Shown here one piece after another: positions 37,330 through 48,800 of a stretch of DNA of 64,000 nucleotides. Both the position numbers and the translations under genes were made by a program. Below the pieces are notes generated by a model. The model saw only the letters and a list, made by a program, of their open reading frames with translations, ran no database searches and was not told where the DNA came from. The number at the start of each line of letters is the position of its first letter. Position 1 is the stretch's first letter. Origin of the DNA: Pteria penguin (taxonomy: Eukaryota > Mollusca > Bivalvia > Pterioida > Pteriidae); assembly GCA_035048485.1 (NCBI GenBank), contig CM068592.1, positions 42,502,045 through 42,566,044 on the forward strand, in the 5' to 3' direction.

Positions 37330-39010
37330 ATCCAACTTGATGTTTCTGCAGCACACTCGTATATCTATGATGGAGTGTTCATACACAATTATATTCACTA
37401 GTGCTGCACTTTCCATTGATCTTCTCTATTCTTCCACAACCACATGGATGCCATCTCACATTCCCTGCTCAGACGTCCAACGAGTTTACTTCTCTCCACA
37501 CCAATTACACACAGAGCTCTCTACATTGACTGCCAAACGAACCCTCGACATCCTACCTCCACAGGAAGTCATCATACACTCCATCCCTGCTGCTGACATA
37601 CTGCAACCAGATCCTGGTACTTCAGACGCTACCGTTCATGGGCCTTCTCTATTCTCTCTTTCCACGGCATAGTCAACTCCACCAGGATGGCTTGTTTGGA
37701 TGTAGAAGACCAAATTACAATATCTGGTCTCTGATTTGTAACTGCTATTTTCTTGGGAAACTGCATATGGCCCCTGAGATCTGCCTACAGCTGCCAATCA
37801 TCCGCGGTGCGCAACAGTCCAGATGCTTTGAACAACCCTTCCTCGGGAACTCTACTCGCAAGCCTTGACAAAGTAGACAAACTTCTGTCTACCATTGTCC
37901 TTCCTAGGATTCTTCCTACTTCTCTCCAAAGTATCAGCAAGGACAGATAAGACCCTGTCATGTCTTCATATGTACCGCCCATCTGTCAAAGCCATCGAAC
38001 AAGAAGACAAAACATGCTCTAAGTCGGTTGGTTTTCCACAAGCTTGCAGTTTTGGTTGTCTGTCATATCCCATGTCATCAAGCTGGTTGGACTAGTCAAA
38101 CGACATATACAGACTTAAGCAAGAATTGCAGTCTCTATGGTTCCATGGACCAAATTTCTTTCTATGTAAGTTTCTGCTGACGTGCTCCATCCCAATTCAG
38201 CTAACTTCCTTGCTTCTTAATGCCGACTGCCTTGACAATCCTAGAGTCTTCCTCTATTATACGGACCTCCCTCTGCACCAAGTGTCTTCGCTCCTCATCA
38301 GATGCTGGGCTCCATCTTGTCGATGATGTAACTCCGAAACCTAATCTGTCAACGGCTACACTGCCCACAATATTTCTATGCCTCAAACGTGATTCTGCGT
38401 CTCGGACTGTGCTCTTTGCTGACCACTTTCGGTCCGATCGGATATCAACCCTTGCTTCGCCTACCTTGGTATCTTTGCTGTCTCTAGGCATCAGAAGCTG
38501 TCTGACCTTTGTGACTGAATCCTTCCATGATTGAGGTCAAAGGTAGTGTTAGTATCCCTCCTGTGATGTAAAGTCCATTGCTAAAGCATCTGGGAACTGC
38601 AAGCCATCTCCTAAGAAAACTGCTTGCAGAACGCTCTATTGCCTCGACTGTTGTCACTGGTACATCGTATTACAAGGAAAGGCCAAAGGAGAAGTGGTAG
38701 CACTCCATGTTGGTATACCCAAGCCTTGTATTTCGCTGGTAGAGCACATCTGTCGATGGTTTTCATCCAGCCCTCTAACTGCTTTATGGTCTCGCTTACA
38801 TTCCAGGTACCGCCTAATGTGTCATCGGAGTACTTTTCCAAGTACTTCGCTGGCTTCTCTGAGACTGTTGGAATGATCTTCGTCCCCAATCTGAAACCTC
38901 TGCTCGTTGATCTTTCCATTCCTTAGAGCAAGGCTCCAGGATTTCACTGGTTAGCTCTTCGTACGAGCCAAGTTTATAATCTCTTCTATCTCCTTGAGTG
39001 TCCATCTTGC
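37330..39010 (-). pseudogene. Decayed non-LTR retrotransposon: C-terminal half of an RT/endonuclease ORF
   Basis: Minus-strand translation in shifting frames, with several stops, gives segments in the order expected of a reverse-transcriptase ORF common in mollusc and fish genomes. Near 38.61-38.92 kb: SEKPAKYLEKYSDDTLG and LPAKYKAWVYQHGVLPLL (thumb region). Near 38.2-38.5 kb: RKWSAKSTVRDAESRLR, then NIVGSVAVDRLGFG. Near 38.0 kb: DLEHVLSSCSMALTDGRY. Near 37.6-37.74 kb: RPDIVIWSSTSKQAILVEL, then PWKERIEKAHER, and VEVGCRGF. The last blocks resemble a PD-(D/E)XK restriction-like endonuclease preceded by a CCHC-type finger, as in RLE-class elements. Frameshifts and internal stops show it is dead. 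The RT catalytic core (FADD-like) was not seen, so it is also 5' truncated, as usual for LINE insertions. Confidence 0.82.
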
Positions 39011-39029
39011 CTTGATGATATAGTTGCGT

Positions 39030-40600
39030 TAGATAATAGGTTAAAGAAATGTCTCAGTCCTATGACAGAAGTTATCACGGGAAAGGCAAAAAACCCCTAA
39101 ATCCAAGAATTAAGAAAAAAACCACAAAGAATGTCACAAAAATATCGTAATCACGATGTCGACTTTAGACACTCATTTGGGATATATGGAATGCCTTCTA
39201 GCATAACAGACTAACTGAAATACAGATGTCATAAATAAAGAAAACGGTCGAGGCACGTTCCTGTCCAACTAAAGCTGACTGTTTACCGAAGATTCGAATT
39301 CTATGATGCTATTATGAATTTGATCATTACGACAATACCAACGTATATTGCAAAATACGAAAGTTACTGACGTGGTATAAAATTATTTTCATTTTAAATT
39401 GAACATTAGTATTAAGTCCAAAAGGAGTCTCTTTTTTCATTTTATCGGTTGTATCCAGTTGGAGCTGTGGTGAATAAACTATGTAGATATCTGGTTCCGA
39501 ATTAGTGCAAGGTGGTTGCCATATCATCGAGGTACCGAGAAGTACCATTGGAAATAGTGTGCCAAAATATAGGAGGGGGGGTTGGGTTGGGGTTGGGTTG
39601 GGTTGGGGTTGGTTAAAACCTGTACGAAACGAGCGGTGCTTGTGGCCAAAGGTCAATGTTTGGATTTTTGAATCTGAAGCATGAACTCTTTCTAGTGCTC
39701 AACAAAAAATGGGTCTGCTATACTAGAGCAACCATTCAATTTAAGGAAGGGGGTGGGGGAAGAAGAGGAAAATTATATAAGCCGGAAAATTATTTTTTGT
39801 CTACTTTCAGGGCCGGATTACCGTCTTTAGGTCCCTAACTGCCAATTCCTGAAACAGTGGAACAGAGGAAGGGAGCAACTCAAGGCTTCCAGAATGCACC
39901 GTGCGGCCTTTCGTGGCTCATATGGTTCCCAAAACCAACAGGGTTTAGTATGCGAATATCAGTTTTCGGAGTGCGAAACACTTTCCGGATCCGTTGGTAT
40001 TCGTCTGGGCTAGCATTTTTCCCATGTTTTGAAGACTTTGGTATTACCCTGGGATAGGGTGGTCCGGATAATTTTCCCCAGCCTTTTCAGCCACATTATT
40101 TTAATTGCAAGAACTCAGAGCTGGATTTTTATTATTTTTTTTTTTTCGGAAACCCAACCCCCCTCCCTCACTTGCTTAAGTCAAATGGTAAGTAGTGCAC
40201 AATTAGTACCCAATCATTTGCTGTAGTAAAATTTATCTTATGGTTAAGCTGTACAGAAGTATTATTCATTCAGAATTTAAGTAAGAAATCAGGTCAAACA
40301 GTGTCTTTAGCATATGACTCTATTGGCGAAGTCCAAAAGATTTTCATTTCCGAAAGAGAAAGTAAAAGTCCGTCTTTTTACTCAAATGGTTAATCAAAAA
40401 TTCAGTGGTTGTCAGGTACAGAAGACGTGTAATTTCAATTTAACAATGAATTGATACGAAAATCTGTGTATAAAGTGTAAGTATAAACATAATGAAAACT
40501 CTACTGTACTGTATACTTTGACTCTTTTTTGGGGGGAGGGTTTTATTTTGAACTTTGACATAATTTTCCAATATTCAGTTGTTCAGGCGTAATTCAGTCT
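39030..40600. other. Intergenic region upstream of C2orf69
   Basis: Holds GGTTGGGGTTGGGTTGGGTT (39580-39610) and a repeat-like block with CAGGGCCGGATTACCGTC (39808-39828). The C2orf69 promoter must be near 40.5 kb, but no TATA or strong initiator was recognised. Confidence 0.35.
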
Positions 40601-40624
40601 ATTTTGTGTATTTTTCTGATAAAG

Positions 40625-43023
40625 ATGCGACTAAGTAAAACGTTGTTTACCTGTCTTTCTTATCGGTATTTCTGTTCTAGAAAAGATATGGCGATATACC
40701 GTGATCAGTTTTATGTTAAGCGGTATCCCGGAGTAGTGGGCGTTGACGGCAAAAGAAATGACGTCATATATTGTCGACGTAAAGTGGTGGTGGACGTAAA
40801 GGAACACATCATTTTCTTTGGCGGTGATATTCAGGTAAGTGAAAGACTGAAAATAGAAAATATTAATAAAAATAAAGGCAAAAAAAAAAGAGAGAAGTTT
40901 GGGGTAAAAATTAGTTACGACTGCAACGGAAGAGCTATTGGGACAAAATAGCTCTTCCGTTGCAGTCGTAACTAGGGTAAAAATGTGGTTCACTGATAAA
41001 TAGACCCTTTCATGTTAACTGCGGGACTAATGCATTGGCGGATCTAGAAATTTTGAAAAGGGGAGGGGGTTGTAGCCTTTAAAATTTAAAAAAATTTGCA
41101 CTATTAGGTCCAGAAAGTGTGTGTGTGTGTGGGGGGGGGGGTTAACCCTAAAAATGGTCGAAAATGACTTTTTTGGGGGTAAAATTATCCAACCAAAAGG
41201 GGAGGGGGGGGGGGAGAGTGCTTGCAGGCTCCCCCCTCTCCTTCTAAATCCATCAATGTAAGGTTTTGGTGGCAAAATAGTTACATTCCCATAAAAATGT
41301 TGCTGTCATAATCAGATATTGATTGTTTCTTACATCATTTTGTGGGAACAATGATAATTTTACCACCATTAGACATCAGTCCCACAGTTATTGTGAAAGG
41401 GTATGTTAAGGGTGTATTATGATAATTATATGCCACTTTTATATTATGTACCCATAGACTCTATACGTACGTACTTGTGTAGTATGCAGTTTACTTAATC
41501 ATTCAATTTTAATGGGTTTGGGTTAACCTCTCATTTAAGAGATAGTCACCAAAATGCGTAAAACTCTATGTAATTAATTTAATTTCAATTATTCTTTAAT
41601 GAAATACTGAAATATAAATGACCATCTCTCAAAGACCTTTTCAAAAATACATGACATTATTGAGGTTTTCTCAAAAAATGAAATTTGTAAAGTTTTTAGT
41701 AGGATTTTCCCCAATCAGACCGTCATGAAATTTTGTTACATCCATGTAATATAATGTAATAAGTACATAAGGACTACCCATAGTTTTATTAGGGTGGGAA
41801 TACCTTAAAGAGATTCACAAGGTCTAGGTATTGCTGCTAAGCCCCCAACCCCCTCACTCTTGGCCTTTTCCTCCATTGTCCGTCTTTCTTAAAAACATGT
41901 GTTTTGTAAGGAAGATGGACAGAGTAGGAATGGGCCAAGAATGAGGGGGTTGGGGGCTTAGCAGCGATACCTAGACCCTGTGAAGAGACTTCTAACTTTG
42001 ACTGCTTGAACTGAGGTCAAGGACATATGTAATTAATTACAGGCTGTGACCTTGAGAGATATCCGACTAATCAAACCACAATGAACATAGCCTAAATGAT
42101 TATACATGTAATTTCATAGCACAAGATGTTGTGACCTTGACCTTGTTTGGATGGCCTTCAGGGTTTAGAAAAAGTTGTCTTATACATAGACATGTTGCAA
42201 AATAATCTTCAACAGGACAGAAACAAATCAATTTTTAAAAAACTTCACAATACGTGTATTAAAAAAGTTATATGCATTTCAACTAGATAAACATATTTCT
42301 TGTTTACAATGTTCAATGTGTCATTTCTAGAATTACCCAGAGGAAATGCAAAGTGAAGAGTTACACAAATATTCACAGTGGAATTTGGAGACCACTGCCT
42401 GCTTACTTGCACAAAGATTTTCCAACAGTGCAATATTTGTAATCAAACCTGCATCCATGTTCCTAAAGATGTTCAGTGTATTCTCAAATTTTGTTCCATT
42501 CTCTGAAGATGGCATTCCCGAAATTGGAGGGGAATATGGAAGTGTGAATCATTTAGCCCAGGTTTACAGAAATTGTCTCCACAAGGAATCCAGTATTGAG
42601 ATCCCTGAGTCAGCAACCTCAAACCATAATAGCTCAATCTCTTTGATTGGATTCAGTAAGGGTTGTGTGGTATTGAATCAGTTGATGTTTGAAATAGACT
42701 CCAAGAGTTCAAACATGGCTCATCTAGATTTTATACAAAACCTGAAAGCTGTTTACTGGTTAGACAGTGGGCATGTGGGAGATAGAAATGCTTGGATCAC
42801 TGATGATGCAGTTTTGAAAAAGTTGGTGGATTTGAATTTAAATCTCCATGCACATGTGACCCCGTATCAAGTGCGAGATTCACTTCGTGGCTGGATTGGA
42901 AAAGAATATAATATTTTTGTGGAAAAATTAACAAATTTAAATGCTAAATTAACAAATGTCCATCATTTCTTTAGTGAAAGAGGATCAATAGAAAATCATT
43001 TCAATGTGCTCAAGAAATTCTAA
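40625..43023 (+). CDS. C2orf69: C2orf69 (UPF0565) orthologue, mitochondrial hydrolase-like protein, two exons
   Basis: Exons 40625-40834 and 42331-43023, joined in phase 0 through a CAG|GTAAGT donor and a TCATTTCTAG acceptor, encode 300 residues (human about 385). The ATG at 40625 has A at -3 and opens a short basic, Cys/Tyr-rich leader (MRLSKTLFTCLSYRYFCSRK) compatible with mitochondrial import. Conserved family blocks are visible: IIFFGGDIQNY across the junction, WNLE, LIGFSKGCVVLNQL, YWLDSGH, VTPYQVRD, WIGKEY and SIENHF at the C-terminus. GFSKG (residues 177-181) matches a GxSxG nucleophile elbow with Ser179, so an alpha/beta-hydrolase fold is likely; no substrate is known to me. Human loss of C2orf69 causes a combined oxidative phosphorylation deficiency. 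The region between the N-terminal blocks and GFSKG is shorter than in human. The gene is convergent with ACAA1. The intron (40835-42330) holds two hairpins and a MITE-like repeat. Confidence 0.93.
40912..40974. repeat. Perfect 28-bp inverted repeat, C2orf69 intron
   Basis: Arms 40912-40939 and 40947-40974 are exact reverse complements (beginning TAGTTACGACTGCAACGG) with a 7-base loop. GGGTAAAAAT lies just outside on both sides (near 40902 and 40975). It starts 77 bases after the exon 1 donor. Confidence 0.92.
41037..41265. mobile_element. GGATCTA-ended MITE-like element, copy D, in the C2orf69 intron
   Basis: Begins GGCGGATCTAGAAATTTTG and ends CTCCCCCCTCTCCTTCTAAA followed by TCC. Internal (GT)n and G-runs (41115-41140 and 41200-41215) are likely slippage products. 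No coding capacity. Confidence 0.55.
41814..41995. repeat. ~90-bp-arm hairpin, C2orf69 intron
   Basis: The left arm starts TTCACAAGGTCTAGGTATTG and the right arm ends in its complement (GCGATACCTAGACCCTGTGA, then A). Pairing continues inward through GCTAAGCCCCCAACCCCCTC and TCCGTCTTTCTTA with scattered mismatches and almost no loop (centre near 41906). Confidence 0.85.
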
Positions 43024-43188
43024 ATCATTCATATGTGGAAAAATTCACAAACATTCAAGCTATAAATTACAATTATGAAAAACCATTTTGGTGTTGTATA
43101 AAAAACACAAAAGTTTGTATTTTGTATTATGTTTCAATTTATTTTTCATGTTAAATGATTCAGTATTAATTGTGACCTTATATATCTA

Positions 43189-43194
43189 AATAAA
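43189..43194 (+). terminator. C2orf69 polyadenylation signal AATAAA
   Basis: Canonical AATAAA 166 bases after the C2orf69 stop codon, in AT-rich sequence followed by a T/G-containing stretch (GTGTTGTAGG). Cleavage is expected about 15-25 bases further on. Confidence 0.6.
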
Positions 43195-43209
43195 TTTAAA
43201 TGTGTTGTA

Positions 43210-44010
43210 GGTAAACTTTTTGCATTTTGGACATCTCATAAACCTGGCACTGCATGGATTTGAATGAAATCTTGCATATATGATTTTTAGGTTAAGGAGA
43301 TGCAACTTTATTCAAGTGATGTTTATTATTCTTGAAAAGGAGCCACAAGGGCCAAAAAAAAAGGAAAAATTGTCAATTCTTTCGATATCCTGAAGGACCA
43401 CCAACTACAATGACTTCATATTTAGTATATAGCATCCTTATGACAGGAAGTATAAAGTGTGTTCAAGGGAAAGGTCCGATTGTAATAGTTACCGGATTAG
43501 CACGAGTTGAAGGTTAAAAAGTCGTAGGCTTATAGTATATTTACAGCCTTTAGATATTGCAGTGTTTAAATCTGCAGTTCATGAGTTTTAATAAGTCTCA
43601 GTGAGTATACAACATTGATTGTATTGCAAATATGAGTTTCATAGACATAGAGGAAAAAGTTCTAATTGTTATTTATTTGTGAACTTAAGAGCAATGAATC
43701 ATAAGGAAAGTAATAACAGAAACAATGTTTAGGAGTAGTAAGAGTTATCTTTCTTTCATTACTTTTAGTTAAAGTTGCCCAATCCATTATTGACATGTAG
43801 ATGCGTGTATAAAAGTATTAATTTTTAATAAATCTTGGTTGCTGAATATTTCATATTTACCGTAACATTTTTTGGGATATAACTACTGATAATGTTAGAT
43901 TTCATCATTATTCATTTCAATTTTCCTTAGACTTGAATGCTTTTAAGTAAACTGTATTATACCTAAGGGATTCAATTCTTGCAGAAACATACTATGTATT
44001 TAAAGATTTT
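43210..44010. other. Spacer after C2orf69
   Basis: AT-rich, no recognised gene or repeat. The short frame at 43332-43517 has no support. Confidence 0.4.
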
Positions 44011-44013
44011 TTT

Positions 44014-44437
44014 ATGCCCCCAAATCAATAGATCGGGGACATGTTATTTTTGACTTGTTTGTTTGTTTGTCTGTTTGTTTGTCTTTCTCTTATCAACTTT
44101 AAACTTCACAATAACTTTTGAACAGTGAGTGATAGAGATTTCAATACTGGACATGCACTCCACTAATAAAGTCCTTTCATATTTCACATACAATTCTGGT
44201 AACAAAACCTTTTCGTTGGTACAATAATTTTTTATATTGTAACCTTGACCTTTGACCTACATTTCAAAAACTTTAACACTTTTTTAAACTTTTGAATCGT
44301 AAGAGGCCGGACTTCCATATTTCGCATGTGTATTCCCATGGGGTGGGGTGTAATCAAGATAGAAGATATTGCAAAATTTGCCTTATTTGGACTTTTTGCT
44401 GCCAGGGGCATTTTTGTTTCACAAACACTTCTTGTTT
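44014..44437. mobile_element. Dispersed repeat with CCCC...GGGG hairpin head, copy 2
   Basis: Begins TATGCCCCCAAATCAATAGA then TCGGGGACAT, with the same TTGT-rich stretch, CAACTTTAAACTTC, TTGACCTTTGACC, and the end TTTCACAAACACTTCTTGTTT. It is longer than copy 1 by an extra CCTTTGACC-containing module. The spacer between C2orf69 and ACAA1 is largely made of such repeats. Confidence 0.6.
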
Positions 44438-44445
44438 TTTATTAG

Positions 44446-45180
44446 TTCACCTGAGCCCAAGGCTCAAGTGAGGTATAGTCATAGTGCGTTGTCTGTCTGT
44501 CCGTCGTTAATTTTTTTCACATATTCGACTTCTTCTCTGGAACTGCATTGTAGGTCCCCTACTAAAATTGTGTTCGGGATCCAGATTTCCTCAGGGGTGG
44601 ATCCATGGCGGGGCCAAAATTGCCCAGAACGGTACTCCTCTTCAAAATTCTTCTCATCCAGAACCAGTGCATAAATGGGGAAACTAATTGCATTTTAACA
44701 ATCTATAAAGATGGGTTGTCAATAATCGTGTTAGGGTTAAGATCCGTCAAATAGAAATTTAAGAGTTTTTGGCTTTAGTAATTTCAATGCAGAAAGGTGT
44801 CATGTTTTTCAGTTAATTGATATTGATGATTTCTTAATGACTATTTTGATCATAATTATGGTAAGGAATATTATTGTGAAAGAATTTTGTCAATACATGT
44901 ATCTCAATTTTTGGATTTTTTATGAATTTTTTAAGACTTCCAAAAACAAAAAAGGGGAGTGGGGTGGGTGTGGTTTGGCCATATGTCACATTTTCAACTT
45001 TTTCTGCAAAACTGTTGGAATGATTTTAATAAATCTTGGTAGAAATAAATCACTTATGATCCCCTTCAAATTCTGTTGTTTTTGTTCAGACCTCCTTACA
45101 GGTGGCACCACCATAGTCAAAAAGTAGGTCACAAAAGAGTACCCTCCTTTGACAATATTCTTCTTCATACTGGCTGTATA
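44446..45180. repeat. CACCTGAGCC hairpin repeat and associated dispersed sequence
   Basis: TTCACCTGAGCCCAAGGCTC continuing AAGTGAG is a short hairpin that heads a dispersed repeat I recognise as common in bivalve genomes. It continues through TCTGTCTGTCCGTCG, CTTCTTCTCTGGAACTGCAT and GTGGGTGTGGTTTGGCC. It directly follows the previous repeat. No conserved reading frame was found in it. Confidence 0.45.
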
Positions 45181-45279
45181 TTTATTTATTTGTATGATAA
45201 GTCAATTACATGTACATATATGATGATATCAATCACATCCAACATTTCATTGTTATATCACAGAACTTAGAGAGAGGAT

Positions 45280-45455
45280 CATTCCATGATTGGTCATATT
45301 CCATGATTGGTCATTCTATTTCATGATAGGTCATTCTATTCCATAATAAGTCATTCCATTCCATGATGGGTTCTTCTATTCCATGATGGGTCATTCTATT
45401 CCATAATCAGTCATTCTAAACCATGACTGATCATTCTATTCCATGATTGATCATA
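45280..45455. repeat. 20-bp tandem repeat, about 9 copies, downstream of ACAA1
   Basis: Unit TTCCATGATTGGTCATTCTA with variants (ATAATAAG, ATGGGTTC, CTGATCATT). It lies in the spacer about 350 bases past the ACAA1 stop. Confidence 0.8.
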
Positions 45456-45801
45456 CTGTGTTATATATGTATAATGACACTACATATACAAATATTCCCA
45501 TAACTTACAAACGAATGACATTTCTGACTGTTTGTCTTACCAGGTGTATATATAGATATTGGTAATTACTGTACTGTATGCATTTGTTTTTAACATTTAA
45601 GAAAATATACTCAAACAAGGACTTCTAACAGAATGTAAATTAAAATCAAGTTGCTTGAATTTGAGACGATGAGAATCAATTATTCAAAATATGTTCATGA
45701 GAAACGATATGAATTTTAAAATATTAATTTTCATATGTTAATCGTTATGCATGAATAGATATGAGCCATCAGAACACTCTTATCACATAGAAAACTCCTT
45801 T

Positions 45802-48800
45802 TCATGATGGTCCTGGATACTCAAAGAGAGCAGCTGCTCCCATTCCTGTTCCGATGCACATGGATACCACACCAAATGACCTGAAAAAGATCATAAAATT
45901 ATTTGTGTTTCTACAACTGCAAAAATCAATATTGAATTCTCTTTACAGTTAATACTTGTAACATCACTATATTTGGAATGATGTGCCTTTTCTATGAAAT
46001 AACAAGTGTGAATACTATGCAAGACCTTGAAATCCCATGTGTATAGGATAGGAAGAAACATCACTATCAAACTGGAGTCTAATAAGTGTTTTAACTTTGG
46101 TAGAGAATTCGAAAAACACAGCATATAGTTAAAGACTTGCTTTTCCATGTAAGTGGCATCGTTCTAACCATGGAAAACATAAATGTAGCACATATTGTAA
46201 CTGGAAATTCCCACAGTCAGGTGATAAAATAATGGAAGACAATAATTTCAAATCGCCTGATAAAACTGGATGTAGGTCATGCAATATTTCATGGGATTTA
46301 TAAAGGACGAATCACAGAAACCGTATGAATTAAAATGACTTGATATGTTTTAACAAAAAAAAGTATTTATTCCTGAAAATTTAGAAAACTTTGTGCTGAA
46401 CGTGAACACTGAGGCGTTGAATGGGGCAGATTTCTAGCCTTTACTTGACAACTGAAAATGTCAAAATAGCGATGAGCTGGGCAAGGTACCTTACTGTAAT
46501 TATTAGTGACTATGTGCAAAGTTCTGATTCACTAGTTAATGCCACAATGTCATGAATGATTATTGTTTTATGTCACTCCACAATTATTTTACGTACAAGT
46601 ATATGGTAATGGCATCTACCCGATGGATCACATAGAAATTTATACCTTTACAATGGACCTTCCAGAGGCAGTGAGGTGCCATGCCTACCATGACATGGGA
46701 CCTCAGTTTTTACTGTCTCCGAAAGACAATACATCAATGTACCCATGAGAGTTGGGGGGTCAAACCTGGGCCTCCCAGTCACCTCATCCACTAGGCTACA
46801 CTGGCCTAAACTTGGTCATAAAGCTAAATAAATCATAGTACCCACTGTCAATGGCAAAAAGTAATGTGTAAGATCAATGAATAATGCTCATCGAAGTACC
46901 AAGTACAAGAAATCCAGAAAAATGTGTGTATCATGATGGAATGAGTATTAAAAATCATCCATTTGCTACCAGTACCTTTTTCCTCTCCTTTTGAGCTCGT
47001 GCAATAACGTCGCAATCTGACGAGAACCTGTACACCCTAAAGGATGCCCCAGAGCTATAGCGCCACCTAGTGGGTTCACTTTTTCCAATGGAATTCCTAA
47101 TTTCTCGATACAGTACGCAGCTTGACTGGCAAAAGCTTCGTTGATTTCAAACACTTCAATATCATCAACTGTTAATCCTGTACAGAAGAGAATAAAGTAC
47201 CAAGTCATTTTATGATTATCACATAATTAATATTTATAATTTCTGATTCATACTAACATCATAAAATTCCTTTTATATCTCTAAATAGATGAAACCAAGA
47301 ATATGTGCCTCTTCAAAAAACATTTCTATTTGTTGACATTTATCTGAGAGTCTGCCTTTTCCTTCTTTCCATTAAGACAGAGATGCGATTATTTCTTGTT
47401 TTACATCACACCAAGATTACTTCCCTTTACATGGTGATTACTTCCCTTTACATGGTGATTACTTTCCTTTACATGGTGATTACTTCCCTTTATATGGTGA
47501 TTACCTGCTTGATGCAACACATAGTAAATTTTGATTTAAACAAAAAAACCCTCCACGCTCTTTGAGACTTTTCATGTGCCAATGTTTACTGTAACACGGG
47601 CCGATGATTTTTACTGTCTCACTTGCAAAACAGGACACACAGCTGAGCCACCTGTGTGAAACTTTGTCAGAATCCAAGCACTTAGCTACTGACTGCACTA
47701 TGTGGGCTCTCCACGATGTTGTTGAAGACATACACAGTAATAAGCTAATAATCATATGTAACATGTAGAGAGCACATGTCCTGTACAATAAAATTTAATA
47801 AATGTTTGTTACACTATCAACAAGCTGCCTTGGTAATTGAGTACTGTAGTAAAAATCACTGCTGGATTTCACTATGTCTTTCCCTGCACTGAAGTGTGTG
47901 TGTGCATTATGTGAGAAAGTGCACATCACCTTTCCCTACAGTGAATACACTTTCGTCGAATGTCAAGCACTTTAGCGCAAAATATGACTATGATGACATC
48001 ACGCAAGGTTGGACAAGTCGGACATTTGACGTCATAAGCATAACAATCAAAAGTCTGCTAAACATCAGTTTCTGTACTGGAAAGTGGATCGGTGTATTGG
48101 GTAAATGCTTATGTGAGAGAGTGTTCTATACCTTTCCATGCATTGAATCCATTATGTGCATATGTGAGAAAGTGAACTTTGCCTTCCCCTACTGTGAATC
48201 AGTAATATCAGTTGTACATGTTAGATGTTCATAGGGAGAGGGCTTCTATAATGTTGCGAAACTTTTAGCCCAATCACATTTCATTTTTGGAAATAAAATA
48301 TGTTTAAACTAAAACTAGATGTTCATAGTACCTGTCTTTTTAAGCAACTCTGGGATGGCTACTGCTGGTCCAATACCCATTATTTCTGGAGGACATCCCA
48401 CGACAGCGTAACCCCTAAGCACCCCGAATACTGGAAGACGACGTCTATTCGCCTCTGACCGTCTTGCTAATAAGACAGCTGCTGCTCCGTCGCTCACTTG
48501 ACTTGAGTTTCCTGTAAATTGATAAACATTTTCACTCAGCCCTATTGGCTTGAATCCCCTCCCCCTCCATCACATACTGGCTGTGGTCATGTCACACACA
48601 CAAACATTCCTGCTGTAGTCATACCACACACACACATGCCAGCTGTAGTCATATCACATGCACACACATACCTGCTGTAGTCATACCACACACACACATG
48701 CCGGCTGTAGTCATATCACATGCACACACATACCTGCTGTAGTCATACCACACACACACACACACCTGCTGTGGTCATACCACACACACACACATACATA

